A stretch of 29,893 bases of DNA from Apostichopus leukothele (lineage: Eukaryota; Echinodermata; Holothuroidea; Aspidochirotida; Stichopodidae): positions 1 through 29,893 of the forward strand of contig JAAAKB020249807.1 in the NCBI GenBank assembly GCA_010014835.2, given 5' to 3'. Positions 10,901 to 20,400 of the stretch are shown here, piece after piece. The notes below the pieces were generated by a model, which saw only the letters and a program-made list of their open reading frames with translations, ran no database searches and was not told the DNA's origin. The translations under genes were made by a program, and so were the position numbers. Position 1 is the first letter of the stretch. Each line of letters starts with the position of its first letter.

Positions 10901-12144
10901 TTATTCTAAAAGTAAGCTCTAAGGTCTTTACAACAACAAAAAGAAAATTCAAAACTTAATAAAATAAAGTTACAACGGAATTAAGTAGATAAGACAATAA
11001 AAACCATAGACGAAAAGTATAAACAACGAAAGCAAACTATTTATACTTTGTGCATGATGCACATTGTAGTAAATGTTATATTATCCAATCATATACAAGT
11101 ATTGTATGTGGTGTAATACAGGTATGTAATCATTACAAACTATAAGCATGGATCGTCTATTATTAGATTATTATTAAATTACAATTTATCTAGCACTTAT
11201 TCTATAAATAAGCTCTAAGTTCTTTACAAATAAACGAAAATTCAAAACTTAATAAAATAAAGTAATAACGGAATTAAGTAGATAGGACAATAAAAACCAT
11301 AAACAAAAAGTATAAACAATGAAAGCAAACTATATATACTGTGTGCATGATGCACATTGTAGTAAATGTTATGTACCAAGTGTCAAGAGCGTGGGAAGTA
11401 TTGTACAACATTATAGTTTAGTATCATCACCGTTTGTCTGAATCCACAAGACGTTACGCCAAAGGAGATACTCGCAAATGATTGGTTAATATAGCTCCCT
11501 TGCTGACTACCAGTACTGCGGATAAATGCTTGTCAATTTGACATGATTCATTTCAACAATGGAATGGAATTTCTTAACACGGCTGCTTAAAATACAGGTT
11601 GATCATTGATAGGTCTCACCAAATGTTAATTCCTGAAAAGAATAACAAAACGTTTACTAGGATAAGTCTAATGTATATATTAGTTATATATTTCTTTTTG
11701 TTCCTCCACTTCTGTATTGATTTTTCAGAAGAGCTACCGGTAAATAACTTAGACGACCTCATAGACATGTTGAAGGATTTGTTATCCTTTATCGTAGCTT
11801 TCATCATCTTCGGTGTATGTATGCTGCTGTGTGGTCGATGTTGTAGAGGACAGACTCCAACTTCGAAAATCCAGCGGGCCTACAGCAGATTTTCTAGAAG
11901 GACCTTGCCGAGGCGTCCTCAAGAAAGTTCTAATAATTTAGATTACGAATCTCCTATTCCTATTGGACCAATGAATGTTGCGAGTGACGGTGAAAATTCG
12001 CATACTCAAAGATATGACTTGTTAACCCCTGATGGAAATGCACCCATAGATATCTTAAACAGTAATGATTTGAATTGCACCGACTTTGTTGAATACGAAG
12101 AAAGTATTTATATGATACAAATAGAAAACCAAACTGAGCAATAG
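7875..12144 (+). CDS. Receptor A: two-Ig, single-pass receptor with tyrosine tail
   Basis: Exons are 8185-8245 (or alternatively 7875-7935), 8573-8923, 9837-10151 and 11729-12144. All junctions are GT...AG and phase 1, giving 380 residues. Order: signal peptide (1-20), a first Ig-like domain rich in Cys (21-137), a second Ig-like domain (138-242), a membrane span (about 260-277) followed by Cys residues at 280-281, and a 102-residue cytoplasmic tail with tyrosines at 294, 315, 338, 365 and 370. Several N-glycosylation sequons (NVT, NAS, NFT, NDT) lie in the ectodomain. I infer a cell-surface recognition receptor that signals through phosphotyrosine. Its Ig exons are paralogous to receptor B near the right end of the window. 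The ligand and family name are not known to me. Confidence 0.75.
8185..8245 (+). CDS. Receptor A first exon 1b (signal peptide)
   Basis: ATG at 8185, 20 codons plus one base, donor G|GTGAGG. The peptide begins MEPPYPTVPTG and ends GIMCALIITA; the next exon adds VSVVSS, completing the hydrophobic core of a signal peptide. The sequence before the ATG is ACACAG, a possible splice acceptor from an untranslated exon. This is the copy closest to the Ig exon and has the better donor. Confidence 0.6.
8465..8507 (+). repeat. (ATT)n microsatellite
   Basis: ATT repeats with two GTT interruptions lie in the first intron of receptor A, 65 bases before the Ig1 acceptor. Confidence 0.85.
8573..8923 (+). 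CDS. Receptor A exon 2: first Ig-like domain
   Basis: 117 codons, symmetric phase 1-1, between a pyrimidine-rich acceptor (ending ACATCAG) and donor G|GTACGC. The exon carries Ig landmarks: a Cys pair in CLVCP, Trp in LKWKYG, and a terminal IYTCWE in the position of the usual Y-x-C. Extra Cys residues (GCEL, ECSD, FCLR) make this an unusual, Cys-rich Ig variant. The corresponding exon of receptor B has the same CxxCP, LxW and YTCW landmarks. Confidence 0.75.
9031..9067 (+). repeat. Three-copy minisatellite GGTACTGGTT
   Basis: GGTACTGGTT occurs at 9031, 9045 and 9058, spaced 13-14 bases apart, in the second intron of receptor A. Confidence 0.6.
9837..10151 (+). CDS. Receptor A exon 3: second Ig-like domain
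   Basis: 105 codons, phase 1-1, acceptor AAAACAG and donor G|GTAAGG. Ig landmarks are IKCQV (first Cys), LIWFVNGE (Trp), and DITCMV (second Cys), followed by a beta-strand-like SVSVKV. It matches the second Ig exon of receptor B (LTCVI, VTWLING, ISCLV). Confidence 0.75.
10491..11372 (+). repeat. Three tandem copies of a ~293-base repeat
   Basis: Copies begin at 10491, 10781 and 11077 (TATATTATCC...), giving periods of 290 and 296 bases, and look highly similar. Each holds the inverted repeat TTGTAT...ATACAA, an ATT-rich stretch, a TCTAGCACTTATTCTAA / GCTCTAAG / CTTTACAA section, and ends with the palindrome GTGCATGATGCAC. The array fills much of the third intron of receptor A. The ATT-rich and CTTTACAA parts resemble short interspersed elements common in marine invertebrates, but I cannot name the family. 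Confidence 0.85.
11729..12144 (+). CDS. Receptor A exon 4: membrane span and tyrosine-bearing tail
   Basis: The acceptor TTTTTCAG opens in phase 1 and the frame runs to a TAG at 12142-12144. A short stalk precedes the span (LLSFIVAFIIFGVCMLL), then CGRCCRG, which could be palmitoylated, and a basic patch. In the tail, Y315 (DYESP), Y338 (RYDLL, a Yxx-hydrophobic motif), Y365 (EYEES) and Y370 (IYMIQ, a YxxQ motif) are candidates for phosphorylation or endocytic sorting. None is a perfect ITIM or a correctly spaced ITAM. The tail is encoded in one exon, typical of small Ig receptors. Confidence 0.75.
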
Positions 12145-13452
12145 CTGCTATATTAAAAAATTGAATCATCACATAGTTTCTGAGCTTAACAAGAACTATC
12201 GACTGCTTCATTTTAGTTTTCCCTTTAATGTTTCTGTCAACACTTTGCTCAAAAATCTAATGTGACAGACAAATATGGATAACATTAATATCAATCTCTA
12301 AAAGAAACTTAGAAAAGAAATTTGTAACAGAACGAAATTTATGTGACAACACATGTTGCCGTAATGGCTAAACTGAGACGTGTAACATTACACACCGTAA
12401 TGCAAATTTAAAGAATGATTGTCTATACTAAAACAAATTGGGTATGTGTACAACAGTTTAGGTTTTTATTCCATCTTTCCCTCCGTTTATTCAGATTGCA
12501 TGTAATTTACAGTGATTATTAAATAACAGATACAATGATTTGCATATTTCCATGGTTCACCTGCACCTTCTACCGTTTTGACAGAAAAAAATGTATAATA
12601 ATAACCGAAGCCGAAGACAAACATATAATTTGGGCGTATGGATAACAATTAGTTCAAGCATTACTGGGAAAGACATTGGCATAGAGTAAAAACTTGTATC
12701 AAGTCAACTTAACACGATTTTTCATAGACGTAGATACTCTCGAATTATTAAAACGTTGTTACAAATTGCAAACTTGAACTTATAGAAAAACTCAATTACA
12801 TCTGGTACCGCTACTATTTAGTCTGCGATCATAAATGTAATTACTTCATGTGTTAAATAAGAAAATTGTAGGAGTGTATAGCACCTGTACCCATCCAAAG
12901 AAAATGTCTTGTTTTGAGAAAAAGAACTGTTTCTTCAGAAAAACGAATTTCTACATCTAGAATAAAAGAAGCAGTGAAGCGACACTCCCAAAAGAGATGT
13001 TTCTAAACTCTCAACTTGTAACGTTACAACATGTGCACAAACTAGAATCTACTTTACTCATCAAAGTAAGGAGTTTATTGGTTGCAGTGAGTCTATGTAA
13101 AAACTTAAATTGGAAATACCGAAGCTTAGCTTCGGACACAGTGAACCGAGGCATGCTGAAGATGCGACACCAGCCCGTGTATGTAAGCTTCCTAAAACTT
13201 ACATTCACTTTTCAATAAGCCAGTTGGGAAATCGGAGATATTACGTAAGTGGTATTTATACAGTAATTGAGATAAATGATGTGTTCCTTATTACATTGTT
13301 ATACCAATCAATATTAACATTGGAAGAGTCGTTTCTTTGGCAACCTGACCTTCACTCCTTCCGGATACAACTGATTAAGCCCCAGTAAATAGCAAATGAC
13401 AAAGAATCTATGTGGAATTCAGCTTTAAAGCGATCGCACGTTAGAGGCTTAC
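12145..13452. other. Receptor A 3' region, no further gene seen
   Basis: The sequence is AT-rich and without a supported exon. An AATAAA at 12961-12966 could be a polyadenylation signal for receptor A, about 0.8 kb after the stop, but this is uncertain. Confidence 0.3.
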
Positions 13453-13584
13453 CTTCGTTGTCAAAAAGATCACTTACGTACTTTATATTTTTATCAAACG
13501 AATGATGATACATTATTATAATGTTGTTATGCGAATTAAGGAGTTGTTCCAGATCATTGGTTTCCAATACTTTCCTTTGGAAGG
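13453..13584 (-). CDS. Isolated thioredoxin-like exon candidate
   Basis: On the minus strand a good acceptor (CTTTCCTTTAG) is followed by 132 bases open in phase 1-1 and a donor G|GTAAGC. The 44 residues include DLEQLLNSHNNIIIMYHH and a following helix-like segment, resembling the first strand-helix of a thioredoxin fold as in non-catalytic domains of PDIA5-like protein disulfide isomerases; no CxxC motif is present. No partner exons were found on either side. It may be a remnant of a captured or broken gene, or chance. Confidence 0.2.
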
Positions 13585-14404
13585 CTAAAGGAAAGGTCGC
13601 ACCAAGCACAAACAATTTGCCTCACAAAAGAATGTTTATATTTATTACATCGTTCTTTGACCGGTTACTCTGAAAAAGCAAATTCTTGGCGTAAATTAAA
13701 ATATCGAAAATATCTTCCAATGGCCTTTATTATCGTTGCAATATGTTCTAATCCATGTACACTTTAAACTGTTTATAAAGCTAGGGACGTGCGTAACGTT
13801 AAGCCCTCCGTCGCTAATCGGATTAATGATAACCGAACATTTTATTTTGTCGGGATTGCCCGATCAAATAAAGTCTTAAATAACTTTTTCTAGAAAGAGA
13901 AATACTAGATGTGACAGATCAAAAGTCTTGAAAATTACATCACGTGCACGAGGGGGGCAGATCTATAGAGGACCATAAATTAAGGGAATTTTTCGTAAGT
14001 CTGGAAAGCTTAGGCACGTAGTTCAAGCAAACAAGTAATTTCCCATTTCCATCGCTCGTAAAAGAAATACCTAAAAAGTTAAACTGGACCATGTGTTAGT
14101 CCTGAACGGGCCTTACGGAAATAAATTAATAAAATTAATACAACTAAATTAATTGACAGACCGGACGCAAGTTCAGACTTTTGAGTTTCAAGTTTATTAA
14201 AAATCCAGTATAAATACATGAACGTATATATTTATATATAGGATATGAAAAATAGTTCTAAAGCTTAAAACAGCATGTACTGTATGTACCAATAATAAAT
14301 CAAAAGTTAATAAATGAATTAAAGTAGGCTTATAAACAAAAGAATTTTTACAACGTACAGTTCGAAATTTTGGCGTGATTGTCCTATTTCTCAAATGATG
14401 ATTA

Positions 14405-14750
14405 GTCTGTTGAAGAAGTGACTTCAGCTCGTTATGGAATAGTTGTTTCTTGTCTGTATGAATTTTATGAGGATACGCAAAATTACGGCAATAGATTCTC
14501 TGCTACCATCAAGGTAAAGCGAGGTATCATCGGCATATAGCATAATTTAACTTCCCTGTTGTAAATAGTGATAACTTGAATGATATTATCATTCATAATC
14601 CATAAAGCCAAGATTTCAGTAACTAAAAATAAAAAGTACGGAAATAGGGCCAGCCTTGCCTGACCCCTCTTTGAAAATAAAGAAACCTGTAGAGTGTCCA
14701 TTATTGCAAATACCTGCAGTACTATTACTATAGAAGACTCTGACCCTTTA
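14405..14750 (-). pseudogene. Dead non-LTR retrotransposon reverse transcriptase fragment
   Basis: Read across frames on the minus strand, the segment shows successive reverse transcriptase landmarks: an NNGHSTGFF-like stretch, a degraded RGxRQGCPxSPYLF block, FLVTEILALWI, and YADDTSLYLDG, the YxDD active-site motif of the polymerase. The blocks lie in at least two frames with interrupting stops, so the copy is truncated and frameshifted. The order and wording fit a LINE-type element; the clade is uncertain. It sits between the convergent receptor A and NLR genes. Confidence 0.75.
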
Positions 14751-14759
14751 AATATACAT

Positions 14760-17279
14760 ATATTTATAGGTTATTACATTTTAACTATTAATTACAAGTT
14801 CTTAATGTACAGATTATTATTCTTATACATTCTTATTATATAATAGTTTCAACTTCGATAAACAATTTGGTATACCCTATGATACGGCTATATATTGTAA
14901 TGAAAATGTATTTCATTTATGTATTTAAGGAAGAACAAGTGAGTAAATATTTGTCTTATTTTTATTCTCTCTAACTAGATGCTAAGAAAGTTTTCATACT
15001 AGATTCTGTTGCTACGATTGTAAAGTAATTCGAAATTTTGAGACTATAGAATGGCTCCGTTTGATACCAGTTACAGCCCGACGCAACATGCAGCTTGAAT
15101 GCAGATGAAATTTCAGTCGGGGCAACAAACGTTTAGTAAGGGTTATGGTTCCAAATTAAAAAGTGCTTATTAGCACAGCCTTGCAATCTAAGAATGTCTC
15201 TTTAATTATCTAAATATGCCTCAAAAAAGCACCATAGGAAGTTTGAAAAACAAATAAAACTGAATTGATAGACGTAACTGTCAATGTATGGTACTCTTTT
15301 TTGTACAAAATTAATACCGCTTACTATGCACTAAAATATTATATTCATCTACTAGTACGTTTTAATTTCGGAAATGCCTGAGATCTCCAAATTCTGAGTG
15401 GTATTAACTACTATCTTTACATCGTTTCTGCAGTAAATGTCCCATATAGTGTCAAACAGTAGACAATAAAATATGATCACTTATTCTCTAGATTTAAATT
15501 TGTGGAAGTTAACATCAGTTTTTTATTCGTGCGATTTGGAAGATTGTAAAAAAATTAATATAATACAGGACTTAACTAAAATACATCACTGTTAGTTTTT
15601 TTTTTGTACAAACTTCACACTTCTTACTATGCATCCTAAACTACTATCATGCTCTTTGTACATTTTACTTAAAATATATGATTGGTAAATTTTCATCAAT
15701 GAACAAAGCAAAATTGAATTTATAAATGTTATTGAGAAGAGGAATAAAACTAGTGATATTAAATAACATATTTTTCCTCATGATGCACAATTTTGCTATA
15801 TTTTGAACAATAAACTGTGTTACAGCTTTCTGTAATCACGAGTTTCTAATTATGTAGGTTATGTGGTGAAATTATCTACAGTCACATTATTTGTTAAACT
15901 ACTTGTACACTTTTTATAATAATTAGTTTATATTTGCATATAATCTAGAGATGAATGTCGTAAACTCTGTCAATCTGTTTATTTGAAAATTACCCCTGGA
16001 ACAACTTTCCTGTTTGACAACGCGTAGAACCGAGGTTTCTCAAAGTTTTGAGTTTTGGGACAATTTGCGTTTCCACAGCTCTTGCCCCATATTGTCTAAC
16101 AGTAGAATTAGAATTTCTTGTTAGTGGTTACTCCATAACACCTGTGAAGAGCTATGCTTGATATCCTTATTCTCTCATTTGCAAGTGATTGGATTGTTAG
16201 GGTTTTTCACAGAGGTCATTCGTTGTCCTGTTGGCTTAGTGAAAGAGTTTCCCACTTTTGTCTTGTTGGTTTAACGATACACCGAATCTTCGAGGATGGT
16301 TCGCCTTTTTCAAAACTTACTGGGAGACAATTGTATATTAAAATTATATATATATATATTGATAAAGCTATATATTTATATCTATCATTGACACTGGGTG
16401 CAGGGGTGCTGAAGTAGCAAAATAGGAAAGGTGTGAGGGAGAGGGTTTATTCATTCTTTCAATGTCAACTTATGTACCAACTGTAAAATTACATCTGCGA
16501 AAGTAATGTTCCTGGAGTTTCACGTAATAAGCCGTTCACAATGTGTGAGACAGGTTTGTGACAAATAGATGCAGAATATATATTAAACAGATGGAAAACA
16601 TCAGTAATACCAATTTGTGAGGGGAAAAAAAGCTCTACTACATCCTCCACCGATGCTCTGATGATTGATAGGTTATCATGTAATTAAACAGTTCAATGGC
16701 GAAATAATACAACTTTGGCACTTCAAAATGCCAGAATACCTACGTTTTAAAGTCGATTTCCATTTGGTGTTCGGGTCTGATAGTTCCTTCGGTAGCCCAC
16801 AGTTAATGAATCTAGGAGTAAAAGCAGCTCTCGTTGCTAATAGTTCTCATTGATTTAAAAAATAAACCAGAGATGTTACTTATTTAGAATACAGGGAAAG
16901 GGTGGGTACGAAATTGATGTTGCAGGCCACAGAAAATTTTAAAGAAACTGTTTCCCATCTAAGGTTACACTTCCCTAAATATGTACCATATCATGTCACA
17001 AAAATAGAATAGCTTTAATACATGAGAACTATGATATTTCAAAGTTCTCCATCTATAGAAGATCTCAAACTACCCACAACTTGGAGTAAATCTCAGTATT
17101 TACAATCATTCTCCGAGATTTTAAAACGAGTCAAATTCTTTGTTTTTCTCTGATATATTTAGTAGACTAACTAATTAAATTGTACTTTTAGGTTTCTTGG
17201 ACCACAGTCACAGGTTTATGTTACAAAGAAGGACACTCAATAGAAATAAACAAAGAGTATATCATCGTTAACATCACAC
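14760..17279. other. AT-rich spacer downstream of the NLR gene
   Basis: No exon was supported. Weakly similar segments near 15290-15345 and 15595-15650 (TTTTTTGTACAAA...CTTACTATGCA) suggest an old duplication. A short (AT)n run lies near 16346-16361. A minus-strand AATAAA at 16446-16451 might serve the NLR gene. Further leucine-rich repeat exons of the NLR gene could hide here, but I could not find one in phase. Confidence 0.35.
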
Positions 17280-17453
17280 TTACTTCAACTCTTTCGGAAA
17301 CTTGCATTCATCAAGACTTGTTACAATTGATCCGAACTCTGCTATACTAATATCCATGTCCTTGAAAACTAAATAGTCCAGTTCAGGTAAGTTCAAATCT
17401 TGCAGAACAGAGATTGCAATTTTTTCGCTGAAAATCATCTCCTTCAATTTCAT
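17280..17453 (-). CDS. NLR C-terminal exon, leucine-rich
   Basis: The acceptor TTAAACAG opens in phase 0, matching the NACHT exon donor. The peptide (57 residues) has LRR-like spacing: VLQDLNLPELDYLVFKDMDI. The end is ambiguous: AAG TAA gives a stop at 17282-17280, but the same bases form a strong donor (AA|GTAAGT at 17283). Splicing there would remove the stop and continue in phase 2 into unseen exons. No next exon was found, so the stop may be real. Confidence 0.5.
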   Translation of the reverse strand: MKLKEMIFSEKIAISVLQDLNLPELDYLVFKDMDISIAEFGSIVTSLDECKFPKELK

Positions 17454-20400
17454 CTGTTTAAGAATAGAATCACGTGGTTAATATTCACAATGTAGTTAGA
17501 ATGTGTACTAATAGTAAATTAAACACCAAAAAACAGAAAGTGTGTCAATTTTGTCTGATACTTGTTAGTTAGTGAGTAAGAGTCGTAAATCCCAAATTAA
17601 ATATATTCAAGAATTTTTAAATACGAATAAAATCACACAATTCCTTGATTTACCCAAATGCATCACATACAGTTACTCAGCAACCAATTTTATCTCAACT
17701 ACTGTACGTATGTTTGATGCATTAAGAACTAATCGAATTTGATTTATCTAGACTGAAACAAATGTAATTGCTGGATTTGATGAAGGCTAAAAGTGAATTT
17801 GGAATAGTGAGATAGTCAGGTTGAGTTCATCAAATGACATGATAAGGTTCGTTAAAAAGTTTATCGAAGACGTAAATTAAACTATGAATCATGATAAAAA
17901 CGTAGATTGTGTATTGAACTTTGTATACATTTGGATTGCCGAAGATCTTCAATCATTGATATGTATAATATTAAAAAGAAACAAATATTGCATGCGAATG
18001 TAATGTCAATTTCGTTGGTACTCAGATTAAACCGTTCATTTAATAAATGATTTAATATCATCAAACGGATTCTATTAAAGCCAAATGACAGAAATGCAGC
18101 ACAACTTACGTCATGTTCCATGCAAAGTTGGCAGAAGCTTTTCATCGCCATACAGTGGGATTGTCTTCCTAAATATTTCACAATTACAGATGGGGGTTTC
18201 GCTATAAACCACTTCTTGCTCATGCGCTTTACTATCTCTACCTTTTCCTTCATATCAGTCATTTCATAAATGCAGTCGATCAGATTATTCCACAGATTTC
18301 CACGATTAGCCAGCACTTTACAAGCTCCTTTCAGACCTTCCTTTTGGAGACCAAAGATGAACTTTAAAAATGTTAAGGTCCTATCATCGCTTAGGTCTTG
18401 TATGACATATTGTAAGCGTCTCTTATTGTCTTTTTCGGTAATAAACTTGGCTGTAAAAAAGTCTTGGAAAAATTCATGGTAAAACTCAATAAATGTGTGC
18501 GAAGAAAACGCAAGTTCTTCTATTCCCTCGTTACCGACTCCCACGTCTTTGGTTAGCTTTAACAGACCTATTGATAACGCCATTTCTGTTCTTTCTTCCG
18601 TTAGCTGATTATTCCAATACTCTCGATTCCTTGACAATAACTGTCCACGTTCGTTAAATGCAGCACGACCAAGTTCGGTTTCTAAGGATTGAATATCTTT
18701 TTGGACCAGCTCGTTTTCTACTTTTTGCACATAGCGCGCTTCTAAACATGTTATTACCATTCGTATTATTGTTGTTAGTTTATTAACATCGACTTCACGC
18801 AATCGAGAATTCCGATTAGATATTCGCGATGCGATGATATGTACGATCATAATAAGTAAGAGAGGAGTCTTTGCAAAGTCCTCAAATATGTCATTTTCTG
18901 CGATACTTTGTGTTACTTTCTTCTGATATTCAGGGAGATTGGAATTGAGAGGATTGATGTCTTCTTCTCTTCCTGACTTTGCGGCAGTATCGCAGATATA
19001 TTTACATGTCTTTTCGATATATGAGTCGAGGTTTCTCTCGCTAAACCCGTTCAATTTTACCTTTGTGTAAGGTAGACTGAACAATGGGTTTATATCATCA
19101 ACGTCACGTGAAGTGACCCACACTTTTAAATCTTTGTATGTCATGTCCGTGTTATTCTCCAATAGAGATCCAATAGTCAACGTTGAACTTTCACACATGT
19201 CGTTACCACCATCACGTGACGCACATGTTTTCGAGGAGCGTGAGACGTCTAGATTAGTCGAGATTGACAACTCATCAAGTCCATCGAGAAGTACAAGACA
19301 ATCAGCGTTTCGAAGAACGTCTTCAACGTCACTCGTTCTTAAAAGATCCTGTGGTGGTAACATATTTTTTAAAACGTCTGCAACGCTCATTTGGCGTTTC
19401 ACATCTTTCAGTTGAACGTAGACCAAGACGTAGGAGGGGGATGGTTCTGATATCCAATCTTGTACCAAGTGCTGAGTAAAGGTTGTCTTTCCATATCCTA
19501 AATCTGCAGTTATTAAGACCCGTTTGTTCTCCTTACGAAAATCAGGAGAGGAGAGATCATCACTAGAATGAGCATTGGTATTACTTGCGTTGGAACGGAC
19601 GAAGTTATGAGAAACATTGCACTGGCACGGCGTGTATAGGGCATCTGTAGGTATCGGCTCGTCCCATGGCAGAGGCTTTAGGAAACAAAACTTTCTATAG
19701 TTTTTGACAAGAAGCTGGATAAGAATCTGCTGCTTCGAACTAACCGTCTCTTTATTACCTGAAGCAACGAAGTAGTTTGAAAAGACAAAAAGAAAACGTG
19801 TTTGAGTGCTTTGGAATGTTTCTATAAACCATGAAGTTAAAAAGGAATGAATAACATCTAAAAAAAACAATAAATTATTTTTTAAACGACACGTCATATC
19901 TTTAAAACGATAATTCAAATACTCATCAAAATATATACTTACCCCTCATAAAATTCCCAAAAGTTGTAGATAATGGCTGTGAATATGAAATATAACATGT
20001 CGTTGAATAAACTGTGTTGCTTAGTATGACTTGGTTAACATTACATCATTATTTTGGTTTGCTTTTGAAGAGGTTTTTCGATGCCATATCCACGATACCA
20101 ATCCAGTCAAATAAAGTAACGATTTAAGTACATATTCAATTATTCAACAAATATCAAACAATTTGAATTTGGATCAAAGTTTCTCTTATTATTGCGTCAC
20201 ATCGTTTGTAATGATCTTAGGCTAAGTTGAAAAACTCAACAGCATGTTTTAATTTGAAACAAAGCAAAGTTCGCGAACGATGTGCTAAACCAACACCAAA
20301 AAAGGCTGCCTTTTTTTACTCACTAAATACTGTTCTCCGGTTTCCGGGTAGGAAACTGTGGGTGGAAATAATATTAGAAAAGATTATTGTGTATGTATTT

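Noticed and set aside
14197-14394. 65-codon minus-strand open frame next to the reverse transcriptase remnant
   Set aside because: It does not continue the reverse transcriptase reading and is AT-rich; probably chance.
15270-15660. Two similar TTTTTTGTACAAA...CTTACTATGCA segments, considered as transposon termini
   Set aside because: Similarity is limited to a few dozen AT-rich bases in direct orientation; too weak to call an element.
17882-18109. C-terminal extension of the NACHT open frame past 18110
   Set aside because: A strong GTAAGT donor at 18109 in phase 0 joins a leucine-rich exon; the extension has no domain character.
19759-19918. N-terminal extension of the NACHT open frame to an ATG at 19918
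   Set aside because: The acceptor at 19760-19759 fits the TM exon phase exactly, and the extension is a T-rich, polypyrimidine-like sequence typical of an intron end.
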